Shown here piece by piece: positions 24,590 through 32,271 of a DNA stretch of 33,357 nt. A model generated the notes under the pieces. The model was not told the origin of the DNA. It did not search any database and worked only from the letters and a program-made list of their open reading frames with translations. How positions within the stretch are numbered: the stretch's first letter is position 1; each line of letters starts with the position of its first letter. The position numbers were made by a program, and so were the translations under genes. This stretch comes from Candidatus Nitrosopumilus sp. (GTDB taxonomy: Archaea; Thermoproteota; Nitrososphaeria; Nitrososphaerales; Nitrosopumilaceae), in assembly GCA_020431995.1 (NCBI GenBank), contig JAGQHE010000057.1, positions 1 to 33,357 of the forward strand. Reading direction: 5' to 3'.

Positions 24590-24906
24590 ACAATTAATCA
24601 AAACATCATGTAATTTAACATGTTAGTTTGTTTTGCACTATCGTTAATCTTACACTTTTTCTACTGGCAAAAACGGTAATTGAATTAGATGACGCAATGA
24701 GCATTACAGAAAGAGAGACAGTGAAGCAATGATTTTTTTATGTACCATGATTGTTTTGCATTAATTATTAATGACATTAGATATTTCATAGTATTTTTAC
24801 CCATTATACTATAACAAAAAAAATAAAGATGGTGCAAACCCGAAAATCAATAATTAAAAAACAACATTTCAAATAGATGAATTTGTTCTGAATTGATGTC
24901 TAAAAT
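24590..24906. other. AT-rich intergenic region
   Basis: About 317 bases. One 21-codon open stretch ending at a TGA around 24731 reads like protein (LAKTVIELDDAMSITERETV) but has no start or domain; it could be a gene fragment. Promoter of the pentapeptide gene lies at the right end. Confidence 0.4.
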
Positions 24907-25341
24907 ATGAATAATCTGGCAAAATCTGTGATTGGTATTGTTGTAGGTGTTGGCCTTGCAATAGGCACGGTTGTAATATTTGGTATGGTGTTCTTTGGAG
25001 AGTGTAATGCAGAAGCAGGACCAGGTATCAACTGGAAGGACTGCAACATTGTCAACATTGATTTGTCAGGAAAGGACTTGTCTGGGGCAAATCTGGAAAA
25101 TACAAGGCTAGAATATGTGATCTTTGACAATGCGGATCTTACAAACGTAAATCTCAGGGGAGCGTTTCTGCTTGGTGTAAGCATGGAGCAGGCAATACTG
25201 GTAAATGCAACACTGGCAGACGCAATTGTAGAGAACAGCAGCTTACGATTTGCAGACTTGAGTGAGGCAGATCTGACAAACACCCAATTTAAGAATACGG
25301 ACTTGGAATGCTTTGAAAATGACATTTGTCATGGAAAATGA
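24907..25341 (+). CDS. Membrane-anchored pentapeptide-repeat protein
   Basis: 144 residues. One hydrophobic N-terminal helix (~7-31) anchors or exports the protein. Residues ~50-135 are a pentapeptide repeat with A(D/N)LxN-like units: DLSGKDLSGANLENTRLEYV, then NADLTNVNLRGAFLLGVSM, then DLSEADLTNTQF. This folds as a right-handed quadrilateral beta helix. Cysteines at ~33, ~46 and near the C-terminus (CFENDIC) could form disulfides outside the cell. Ligand unknown. Confidence 0.9.
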   Translation: MNNLAKSVIGIVVGVGLAIGTVVIFGMVFFGECNAEAGPGINWKDCNIVNIDLSGKDLSGANLENTRLEYVIFDNADLTNVNLRGAFLLGVSMEQAILVNATLADAIVENSSLRFADLSEADLTNTQFKNTDLECFENDICHGK

Positions 25342-25513
25342 TCATAAAAATAATACATGTGCGATTTTGTGCGTAATCTACTAATGACTTGGATGGACAA
25401 CTATGATTTGAAATAGCAAAAATAGGCTCCGTCTCATTTGTTTAAATACTACATTATGTCTAATGAAACCTCTTGATTCTCGATCATCATGGTCGCAGTT
25501 TTGTTGTAACTAA

Positions 25514-26581
25514 TTATTGTGTTTGTTTTAAAACATATTCTGCATCACGTTTGCCTTCTTCAATCAGGTGTTTGATTTTTGATAACGAAAAATCTGCATC
25601 TTCTAAAAGAAAATGAGTGTTTTCCTTCCTTTCAATCCTTACAATGTTTTGTATTATTGCACCACGCTTTGATGCGAGCTTGCGGTATTCAGACTCCAAC
25701 TTTTCCATCTCTTCCATGCTCTTTTTGTCAAGTTCTGCTTTTTGTAAGAGATCGTGCATTTTCTTTATGATATCTACATATCTTGAGATGACTTTTGACA
25801 TTTTTACATTATGTTCTGTTTTATCGCTGTGCATAATGTCTCTTGCCCTGTGCCACGACTCTGTCATGTTTTTTGGAAGCGATTCTTGTCGTCTCGGAAA
25901 CAGGCTTACCAAGTATACGTCTTTATCCAAAATTGGCGACGCGTCGATTGCCTCTCTAAGGGGAGTGTTGCTCAAAAGGCTTCCGTCCCAAAGGTATCTT
26001 CCATCCTTTCTTGTCCATGAAATTCCATAGAACGGATAGCCGGCGCTTGCCATGATGTGATCAACATCTATCCGAACTTTTTCACTATCAAAGGACACGG
26101 CATTTCCTTCCATAATGTCTACTGAAGTCAAAATTACTCTTGGGTGTTTCCTGTTTAGTTTTTTAAAATCAATGAATTCTGTCAGTGTTTCTTTGAGCGG
26201 AGTATTGTCATAAAGAAAAGGTTGATTCAATGAAAATAGCCAGGGGTTTGGAATTCCATATATCGGAAGTGCAACGCGTGGATTTCCCCAAATTGAAGCA
26301 TATGCCGTAGAAAAATAGGCCCGTTCAAATTCAGGGATAACCGAGGTCATATTCTCTGCCAGTCCTAGCCAAAAATTTTCTAAATTCATTGCCGCATCAT
26401 CTTCTTTTGAGCCTGTAATGACTGATGCGTTTACTGCCCCTATTGAAGTTCCAACTATTACATCAAATTGGATGTTGTGTTTGGTAAGTGTCTTGAACGC
26501 CCCACATTCGTAAGCACCAAGTGAGCCCCCACCTTGTAAAACTAGAACTAATTCATGGTCTGATTTTGTTTCTTTGTCCAT
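25514..26581 (-). CDS. Patatin-like phospholipase
   Basis: 355 residues. Patatin motifs are an oxyanion-hole glycine loop LQGGGSLGAYECG (15-27), nucleophile Ser46 in GTSIG, and the catalytic Asp199 in WDGSLLSNTP, a Ser-Asp dyad. After ~230, a ~110-residue helical charged tail follows (KMHDLLQKAELDKKSMEEME), possibly coiled coil. This layout fits a bacterial/archaeal patatin with a C-terminal extension. Acyl hydrolase activity on membrane lipid esters is expected from family, but archaeal ether lipids are not substrates, so the natural substrate is unclear. Confidence 0.92.
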   Translation of the reverse strand: MDKETKSDHELVLVLQGGGSLGAYECGAFKTLTKHNIQFDVIVGTSIGAVNASVITGSKEDDAAMNLENFWLGLAENMTSVIPEFERAYFSTAYASIWGNPRVALPIYGIPNPWLFSLNQPFLYDNTPLKETLTEFIDFKKLNRKHPRVILTSVDIMEGNAVSFDSEKVRIDVDHIMASAGYPFYGISWTRKDGRYLWDGSLLSNTPLREAIDASPILDKDVYLVSLFPRRQESLPKNMTESWHRARDIMHSDKTEHNVKMSKVISRYVDIIKKMHDLLQKAELDKKSMEEMEKLESEYRKLASKRGAIIQNIVRIERKENTHFLLEDADFSLSKIKHLIEEGKRDAEYVLKQTQ

Positions 26582-26748
26582 CAGATTGAAATTAAGATAT
26601 CATGCGAAGTATTTAGATTATAACGTATTCTCGATATTGTTTTGTATATGATTTGTCGGATTTTGTTTGGTATTTGATACGATTTTTCTTATTTTCCCTA
26701 ATTTCTTTTTAAGCTCTGTATGTCTTGTCAAATCTTCAGATGTGAGCC

Positions 26749-26955
26749 TCACTTTCCACCATACTCTCTTGCCTCATCTGCAGCAGATTCGCCTCGCTCA
26801 TTTTCCTCCTGAAGATTGTATGTCTTTTCAATCCCTTCCTCACCTGGCAACTCTGCTGCGTCATCCCCCAATGTTGTTTTTAATGCAATAACCACCAAAA
26901 GTGAAGACATTATTACTGCAGCAACCGCCACACTTACAATTATTTTTTTATTCAT
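26749..26955 (-). CDS. Small membrane-anchored acidic protein
   Basis: 68 residues from ATG 26955 (MNKKIIVSVAVAAVIM). An upstream in-frame ATG at 26997 would add 14 residues that break the signal-anchor pattern; a gttattac TATA-like element ~25 nt before 26955 favours the shorter form. One transmembrane helix (~5-26) is followed by a Glu-rich extracellular tail (AELPGEEGIEKTYNLQEENE). Divergent from the zinc-finger gene. Function unknown. Confidence 0.6.
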   Translation of the reverse strand: MNKKIIVSVAVAAVIMSSLLVVIALKTTLGDDAAELPGEEGIEKTYNLQEENERGESAADEAREYGGK

Positions 26956-27043
26956 GTGTTTGATGTATGAATGCAAGTAATAACCATCGATTAACATGGT
27001 TAACCAATCCTTATTACCATTCAGGTGTCAGTTTGCATGACAT

Positions 27044-27331
27044 ATGAAAAATCCATTCAGTAAAAAGGACAACTGCACTCAATGTGATGCAAAATTCTTA
27101 AATCATGATGAGTTGGTAGTTCATGTAAGGCATGAGCACCATAAAACCATTCTAAAATGTGAGAAATGCGGTCAAGAATTCATTCATGAAAAAGACAGAC
27201 TGCACCACGCAAGAAAAGAACGCGAGGAGGAACTGCGAGATAGATCTCACAGAGAGTCATATCCCAAAGAATCCGGAAGTACACAAGACAGAGTGACTCG
27301 GCACACTAGTCATTTTGATGACAAATTATAA
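27044..27331 (+). CDS. Two-finger C2H2 zinc-finger protein
   Basis: 95 residues. Finger 1: CTQCDAKFLNHDELVVHVRH. Finger 2: CEKCGQEFIHEKDRLHHARK. Each has CxxC and a His pair in eukaryotic-like C2H2 spacing. The C-terminal ~40 residues are charged and disordered (Arg/Glu/Ser-rich). It is followed 11 nt later by a flavoprotein reductase gene, possibly co-transcribed. Confidence 0.8.
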   Translation: MKNPFSKKDNCTQCDAKFLNHDELVVHVRHEHHKTILKCEKCGQEFIHEKDRLHHARKEREEELRDRSHRESYPKESGSTQDRVTRHTSHFDDKL

Positions 27332-27342
27332 AGTGGTAATGT

Positions 27343-28170
27343 TTGGAACCCATTCAAGGACGATTAATCTACAAAAAGAACATTACAGACGATTTGGCTG
27401 TTTTCAGGTTTGAGTATGCAGATCGTTCTCCAATTAATGACTTCAAGCCAGGGCAATTTGTCAATTTAGGCCTAAAACTAGATGAAAAAGAAATCACCCA
27501 TAGAGCCTATTCATTGGCATCACCACCCCATGTAAAAAACTATTACGAGTTTTACATAAAACATAAAGAGCATCCTACAATAGGAAAATTTACAACTGCT
27601 CTTTTTAAAATGAATTTAGGTGATCTGGTTTTTTTGCAATCCCCGCACGGTGCTTTTACAATTGAGGACAAAAAACCGGATGGAACCCACGACCAAAGAC
27701 AGATGATACTTGTTTGTTCTGGCACAGGACTTGCTCCCTTTATGAGCTATGTGCTTTATTTGAAAAAAATCGGTACATCCAAAAAAATAACATTGCTTCA
27801 CGGGGTCAGTTTTGCTCAAGAACTAGGTTACAGAGGATTGCTGGAAAGCATGTCTTGTGAAAAAAATGACTCATGGGATTTTACATACGTTCCAACTGTT
27901 AGCCGTCCCAATGACACGCTGTCTGAGAATTGGAAAGGCAATAATGGAAGAGTCGAAAGTCTTCTTTCTGGAATTGATAGACATGATTCAAAATTAGAAC
28001 AAATTTTAGGAAAACCAATAACTCATGATAATTCATTTTTTTACCTCTGCGGGTACAAAAGTATGATAGATTATATTTCTGCAATGTTATCACCTTTAGG
28101 TTTTGTCCCCAGTCATAACAAAAGAGAAGATGGAACGTTTGACATAAAGTTCGAATTGTATGGAATTTAA
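27343..28170 (+). CDS. Ferredoxin--NADP reductase-like flavoprotein
   Basis: 275 residues. The FAD domain carries HRAYSLASPP (Arg54, Tyr56, Ser57) and a GKFTTALF phosphate-binding turn (~81-88). The NAD(P) domain has LVCSGTGLAPFMSYV (~123-137) and FYLCGYKSMIDYI (~233-245), and the chain ends ELYGI. The start is TTG 27343; an in-frame TAA two codons upstream rules out an earlier one. It likely shuttles electrons between NAD(P)H and ferredoxin or flavodoxin-like partners. Partner not identifiable here. Confidence 0.88.
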   Translation: MEPIQGRLIYKKNITDDLAVFRFEYADRSPINDFKPGQFVNLGLKLDEKEITHRAYSLASPPHVKNYYEFYIKHKEHPTIGKFTTALFKMNLGDLVFLQSPHGAFTIEDKKPDGTHDQRQMILVCSGTGLAPFMSYVLYLKKIGTSKKITLLHGVSFAQELGYRGLLESMSCEKNDSWDFTYVPTVSRPNDTLSENWKGNNGRVESLLSGIDRHDSKLEQILGKPITHDNSFFYLCGYKSMIDYISAMLSPLGFVPSHNKREDGTFDIKFELYGI

Positions 28171-28342
28171 TTTTTGAATATGATTTTTTGCATCGAACAT
28201 ATTTTTAATAATCCGCTGTGAGAATTACAAGATGACCTAAATAATTTGTATTATCTTGATCCTTTTGATTCATTCATGAATTAAAATTTGATGCCACCCT
28301 AGTTTAACAAGGGATTTTTCCAGGCTGTCCAGTGCCATCATA

Positions 28343-28615
28343 TCATCTATCGCTGGTGCACAATCCATATTGCAGTGTCTTGGAATTTTTGTTGACATTG
28401 CCTACATGATATTCGATATTGTCTACTGTGTTATCGTCATTTTTGTCCACACTGTCGACATTATCGTATACATTTTTAGAATTGCGCAGGCGCTCAAACG
28501 TCTTGTATGTTGCCTTTGGCTTTACACCAGTCATCGTGCCAATCTCAGACACGGGAGTACCGTTGAGGTATAACTGGCATGGTTCCTCTTAATCGTTTTT
28601 AATTTCCATTTTCAT
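28343..28615 (-). pseudogene. HTH protein gene with one early TAA and a degenerate NVD repeat tail
   Basis: A GGAGG Shine-Dalgarno precedes ATG 28615. The frame reads MKMEIKND, TAA (28591-28589), then 81 codons with no further lesion. The resumed part contains an HTH-like segment (YLNGTPVSEIGTMTGVKPKA, then TYKTFERLRN), followed by a low-complexity Asn/Val/Asp stretch (NVYDNVDSVDKNDDN). A GTG at 28552 could start a shortened 69-residue protein but would cut into the HTH and has no ribosome-binding site. Either a recently disrupted gene or a sequencing error; readthrough is a remote alternative. Confidence 0.55.
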
Positions 28616-28857
28616 GTTATCGCCTCCTCATGACCCATGATCTTAGATTGCGAAGATAATCTGGAACAATTTTGTAGAATCTTTCGAATTGTTAAGTCGT
28701 ATATCTTCGGAATGGCGTTTTGTCTTGTTTTTTTATGCAATGAATGAGGTATCTTGCAGATATCCCTAAAAACATTGTTCTGTAAATGCCTCTGACAAAA
28801 CCAGATCTTAAAAACACAGGTTTAGGAACAGTATAAAATAAAAATAAAAATGGGGAT

Positions 28858-29703
28858 CTATACTTGCAGGAACGAGCCAGATTTTTTGGTTACTGCAATG
28901 ATGCTAACTATGGATAATGCAAGCATCATCAAGACAAGAGATCCGAATTCCGGAACGACCTTCTTCGTAGTTATCTCTCCAAAAGATTCCACATACTGGT
29001 CATCGTGTCCAAAGCCTACTGCATTCACAGAAATGTTGACAGGAGTGTCATCAGATGCAGCGACTGTCAAGGCTTTTGTCTTGTGAGTTGCGGTTGTGAC
29101 CCCATTATGCATGTGACCTTCTTCGTTTAACAGGACTATGGTTCCTTGCATTGCCTGAATATTGTATGTTAGATGCTGTGGCGGATTTCCTTGCAAGTCG
29201 GTGATCTTGACGTCAATGGTCATTTCTTCGCCCTGTTTGCCACTGGTGGAAGTGATCTCGGCCATGAGGTCATTGGTAGAGCTGTTTGCAGCTGTGTTCC
29301 CTATTGTGATTGCGCCCAGATTAGCCTCAGGCATTCCTCCGACAGTTACAAGCACACTTCCTTTCATCCATGGGTGGACCATGCAAAAGTAATTGTACTC
29401 GCCTAATGTGTCAAACTTTGCGGAAAATGAAGTTCCAGCCATGAATATGCCGCTATCAAAACCATCATCAGTGTTTTCACTAGTTACTGTGTGTGCTGCG
29501 GAATCATCATTGCTCCACACGACTGTGTCACCAGGATGAACCGTGACTTTGCTTGGAATGTAACATTCGTTTGTTTCATCACATCCAGGAGCAGATGTTC
29601 CGGTAGGGATGCTGATGTTAATCTCTTCAGCAAAGACATATGGAGTAGCAGATAGTGTCAGCGCACTAAGAAGTATTGAAGTCATTATTTGGTATTTGTT
29701 CAT
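28858..29703 (-). CDS. Secreted cupredoxin with PEFG-type C-terminal sorting signal
   Basis: 281 residues from ATG 29703; an upstream ATG at 29724 would add seven residues before the signal peptide. A signal peptide (~1-25) leads to a type 1 copper domain with ligands His71 (AAHTVTSE), Cys107, His110 and Met113 (YFCMVHPWM). A second beta domain (~150-245) follows, then VPEFG and a hydrophobic helix with a Lys-Lys-Ser end, the archaeal PEFG-CTERM form recognised by an archaeosortase. It is probably an electron carrier or copper-binding surface protein, as plentiful in ammonia-oxidising archaea. An 8-bp inverted repeat lies in its promoter. Confidence 0.92.
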   Translation of the reverse strand: MNKYQIMTSILLSALTLSATPYVFAEEINISIPTGTSAPGCDETNECYIPSKVTVHPGDTVVWSNDDSAAHTVTSENTDDGFDSGIFMAGTSFSAKFDTLGEYNYFCMVHPWMKGSVLVTVGGMPEANLGAITIGNTAANSSTNDLMAEITSTSGKQGEEMTIDVKITDLQGNPPQHLTYNIQAMQGTIVLLNEEGHMHNGVTTATHKTKALTVAASDDTPVNISVNAVGFGHDDQYVESFGEITTKKVVPEFGSLVLMMLALSIVSIIAVTKKSGSFLQV

Positions 29704-29714
29704 TACGAAGTTGT

Positions 29715-29752
29715 CTGTGTACAAGGTAAAAAAAGGTTAGTAACGTACACAG
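29715..29752. promoter_or_regulatory. Inverted repeat in the cupredoxin promoter
   Basis: ctgtgtac (29715-29722) and gtacacag (29745-29752), perfect 8-bp arms whose centres are 30 bp apart, about three helical turns. The T-rich core promoter of the cupredoxin gene lies between them. Looks like a dimer operator, possibly metal-responsive. Confidence 0.45.
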
Positions 29753-30008
29753 CAGTTTCACGAAAGAAAGGAAGTTGGCATTCAATCAGAAAATCAATTA
29801 GTTTCCTTTGAGATTAAGTCAGGTGTAACATGTGTCATAATTGGCAAGATGCATGCTTTTATCATTGAGTGACTTTTCAGAAAAGGTTTTTCTCTTCCAA
29901 CATGCCTGACAACATTTTGACAAAAAAAATCTGTGTGTCCTTCCAAGTTCAGGCAAACCATGTTTGGTGGTGAGAAAAAGATATTATCTTCAAAGGAGGA
30001 ATAAGATC

Positions 30009-30515
30009 ATGGCATCATTCACAGTAAACACTCACAGAACAGACCCTTACAAGAATTTCAAGTTCAGAGTAAAATGGAATGGCAGGTATGTCGCAGGAGT
30101 CTCAAGGGTATCCCCATTAAAAAGAAGCACCGAGGTCATAGAGTACAGAGACGGTGCAAACTCTAGCAGCATAAAAAAAATGCCAGGATTTACAAAGTAT
30201 GGCCCAATCACACTGGAACGTGGAATTACCCATGATACCGAATTTGAGAACTGGGCAAATCAGGTATTCAACATTAGCGGAAGCATGGGTTCTGAGATGT
30301 CCTTGAAGAATTTTCGCAGGGACATAATCATTGAGATGTTTAACGAGGCTGGGATGCTGGTAATCTCATACATGATCAGAAGGTGCTGGGTTTCAGAATA
30401 CACCGCATTGCCAGAACTTGATGCTAATTCTTTCTCTGTTGCAATAGAGAGCATCACTCTAGAAAACGAGGGATGGGAAAGGGACCTGTCAGTAAAAGAA
30501 CCTGCCGAGCAGTAA
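30009..30515 (+). CDS. Contractile-tail tube protein, divergent (T4 gp19/Afp1/Pvc1-like)
   Basis: 168 residues from ATG 30009, chosen because AAAGGAGG (29992-29999) lies nine bases upstream; the longer frame from 29964 would put that site inside the gene. The tube fold signature is clear: DPYKNFKFRVKWNGRYVAGV (~11-30), TEVIEYRDGAN (~41-51), MPGFTKYGPITLERGITHDT (~59-78), the variable loop, and a C-terminal NSFSVAIESITLENEGWERD. This is the inner-tube family of contractile phage tails and extracellular contractile injection systems. The canonical NAWPxKWxGP segment is changed (RRCWVSEYTALPELD). Second gene of the pair is convergent; no sheath gene follows. Confidence 0.85.
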   Translation: MASFTVNTHRTDPYKNFKFRVKWNGRYVAGVSRVSPLKRSTEVIEYRDGANSSSIKKMPGFTKYGPITLERGITHDTEFENWANQVFNISGSMGSEMSLKNFRRDIIIEMFNEAGMLVISYMIRRCWVSEYTALPELDANSFSVAIESITLENEGWERDLSVKEPAEQ

Positions 30516-30527
30516 TCCTTCTTCAAC

Positions 30528-31010
30528 ATGGCCGCCAAAAGATCCAAAACAGATGATGAAAATACCAACCCAGTAAAAAAAGATCTAGGCAAACCAACCC
30601 GCAAAGTGGCAATGGCGACTCAGACAGATCCTGACCTATCAAGAAAACCAGATGTTATAGTTGATTTTGAGCACAATGACGGGTTGATTTCCATCGTGAT
30701 TGAGAACATAGGGGATGATTCGGCATACAACACATCAGTCAGATTCAACAAAAAAATTCTGGGCATGCAAAAAACAAAGGATATCTCGTCACTCAGAATC
30801 TTCCAGTCATTGAGCTTCTTGCCACCAGGAAAAAAAATCAAGATGCTGGTAGACTCGTTTCAATTCTATGTTGCATGCAGGCAGCCAATGCAGATAACCA
30901 CGGTTGTATCATTTAGCAACAAGCTAAAACAAACGTTTCAAAACTCAATACAGCATGACCTATCAATATACACGGACTTCACAGATGTTTGCAGCGTTAA
31001 AACCACCTGA
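30528..31010 (+). CDS. Unknown companion of the tube protein
   Basis: 160 residues starting 12 nt after the tube gene stops, so probably co-transcribed. The first ~40 residues are basic, polar and likely disordered (AAKRSKTDDENTNPVKKD). The rest alternates short strands (PDVIVDFEHNDGLISIVIEN, SAYNTSVRFN, FLPPGKKIKMLVDSFQFYV, MQITTVVSFSNKLKQTFQ), suggesting an immunoglobulin-like beta sandwich. It has no signal peptide. I do not recognise the family. Position between two tube genes suggests a tube-binding, capping or cargo-docking role, which is inference. Confidence 0.75.
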   Translation: MAAKRSKTDDENTNPVKKDLGKPTRKVAMATQTDPDLSRKPDVIVDFEHNDGLISIVIENIGDDSAYNTSVRFNKKILGMQKTKDISSLRIFQSLSFLPPGKKIKMLVDSFQFYVACRQPMQITTVVSFSNKLKQTFQNSIQHDLSIYTDFTDVCSVKTT

Positions 31011-31024
31011 AAAAATCAGTCAGA

Positions 31025-31459
31025 TCATACTGTTTCCACGTCAACGTCCTCAGTTGCAATTTCCAATGTCTCTATTGCAACCTCGTTGCCCTTTGCACTT
31101 AATGTCGGGCCGCTGTATTTTACAGGCCAGCAGTTCCTTAGTTTCCATATCACAAAAGGCTCGTGCTCCTCATTCAGAATGCTGACTGTGATATCTTTTC
31201 TTTCAGGAATGCCTTGCTTGGCCTGCTTGAACCAACCATGCAGTTCAGGCGACTTTATCAGACCACGTTTCAGGATCAGATTTGAGTATTTGACAAGTCC
31301 GGGGATTTTCCTTGTACTGGAGTAAACGTCAGAGCCGTTCCTGTACTCTAACACTTCGATTTCAGATTCTGGAAGAATTACCTCTTGAAACGCAGTAATT
31401 TCGCCTCCAAGACTTACCGTGAACTGAAAATTTCTTATTAGATCATCAGATCCTGCCAT
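31025..31459 (-). CDS. Contractile-tail tube protein, canonical form (T4 gp19/Afp1/Pvc1-like)
   Basis: 144 residues, close to the ~150 of Afp1/Pvc1 tubes. Motifs run IRNFQFTVSLGGEITAFQEV (~8-27), IEVLEYRNGSDVYSSTRKIP (~33-52), VKYSNLILKRGLIKSPELHG (~56-75), ITVSILNEEHEPFVIWKLRN, then WPVKYSGPTLSAKGNEVAIE and TLEIATED. The last two segments are the family hallmark. The minus-strand TATA-like atttatttaata lies about 25 nt before ATG 31459, consistent with a leaderless transcript. It is convergent with the other tube gene and its companion, 15 nt from the latter's stop. Confidence 0.92.
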   Translation of the reverse strand: MAGSDDLIRNFQFTVSLGGEITAFQEVILPESEIEVLEYRNGSDVYSSTRKIPGLVKYSNLILKRGLIKSPELHGWFKQAKQGIPERKDITVSILNEEHEPFVIWKLRNCWPVKYSGPTLSAKGNEVAIETLEIATEDVDVETV

Positions 31460-31786
31460 AAGTTAATCATACCCAAGTATTAAATAAATCTAGAATAAGA
31501 TTTCACATCAATGCAATTTCAAACGAAGAAACGGTTATGGCAATGCAGGTTTTAAAAATACTAGTTCTGAAACAATGACAGGTCAACCTTCCATGACATT
31601 GTATTTGAACCATCAGATGCTTTTGAATTATTCCAAATCCTGAAGGTTGTTCCAGATCATTAGTAAGATCATGCTTTTTGATCCGAGATCCTATCTTCAT
31701 TGGAACAAGTCATTCTTATGCTGAATTACGTACAGCCGTCAATTTTCATAATGCTTATAGCATGTAGGCATTCAATTCAAAATAAC

Positions 31787-31972
31787 ATGAACATCCTGAT
31801 TCTGCTGGTAATTACAATGTTTGTCATCACTGCAGGGTATGTAGGATACCACGCATCACAGAACCAGCCTGTTAAAGAGACAAAAGGACATGGCATGGAG
31901 TTTGAGACACTAGACGTAGAAGAATCGATTCAAACCCTGCAAAGTCTGAGACTGGACAAGTCATATGCCTGA
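31787..31972 (+). CDS. Small protein with N-terminal membrane helix
   Basis: 61 residues from ATG 31787, MNILILLVITMFVITAGYVG, followed by a polar tail with a small helix (ESIQTLQSLRLDKS). An upstream in-frame ATG (31700) would add 29 residues of mixed character; the gcttatag TATA-like box (~31753-31760) supports the shorter form. Single-spanning, C-terminus outside or inside not determined. Function unknown. Confidence 0.55.
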   Translation: MNILILLVITMFVITAGYVGYHASQNQPVKETKGHGMEFETLDVEESIQTLQSLRLDKSYA

Positions 31973-32014
31973 AAGCCGGATTTATATTAAATCAGAACCG
32001 TTTTCCATAAAGTC

Positions 32015-32224
32015 ATGACGCTTTCAGACAAGGAGAAGATGATTGCAATAATCTCAAATGGTATTGCTGTGTTCTCACTCTTACAAGAAAGAGACAGCCT
32101 TCCTAAAAACACCACAATGTATGATTTTGTCCTGAAAGTAATCCCTGAGAACATCAAATCCGAGCTGAGTGTGGAGTTGATTGATGAGGTGTTTCAGTAC
32201 GTCTCATCCGTACATAGTTCATAG
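32015..32224 (+). CDS. Small unknown helical protein
   Basis: 69 residues, soluble and helical (SDKEKMIAIISNGIAVFSLL; ENIKSELSVELIDEVFQYVS). A TATA-like tttatatt (~31980-31987) lies ~30 nt before ATG 32015, so it is probably leaderless. It sits between the tail-tube genes and the decayed integrase. No family recognised. Confidence 0.6.
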   Translation: MTLSDKEKMIAIISNGIAVFSLLQERDSLPKNTTMYDFVLKVIPENIKSELSVELIDEVFQYVSSVHSS

Positions 32225-32271
32225 TGTGATAAAATCATCCACCTTGCATTTAGCCATGAAAATGTACTGCA

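Noticed and set aside
24690-24716. Fifth copy of the shared promoter box (attacagaaagagagacag)
   Set aside because: Partial similarity only, and no start codon lies at the required distance on the minus strand.
26956-26997. Upstream ATG for the small acidic membrane protein
   Set aside because: It would place 14 polar/aromatic residues before a normal signal-anchor start; promoter spacing supports the downstream ATG.
29964-30008. Longer N-terminus for the divergent tube protein
   Set aside because: The GGAGG site falls inside this stretch at good distance from ATG 30009, and the tube fold starts right after that ATG; the extra 15 residues are basic and unlike the family.
31503-31700. 65-codon minus-strand frame upstream of the canonical tube gene
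   Set aside because: No domain, no ribosome-binding site or TATA spacing, and irregular composition; more likely chance.
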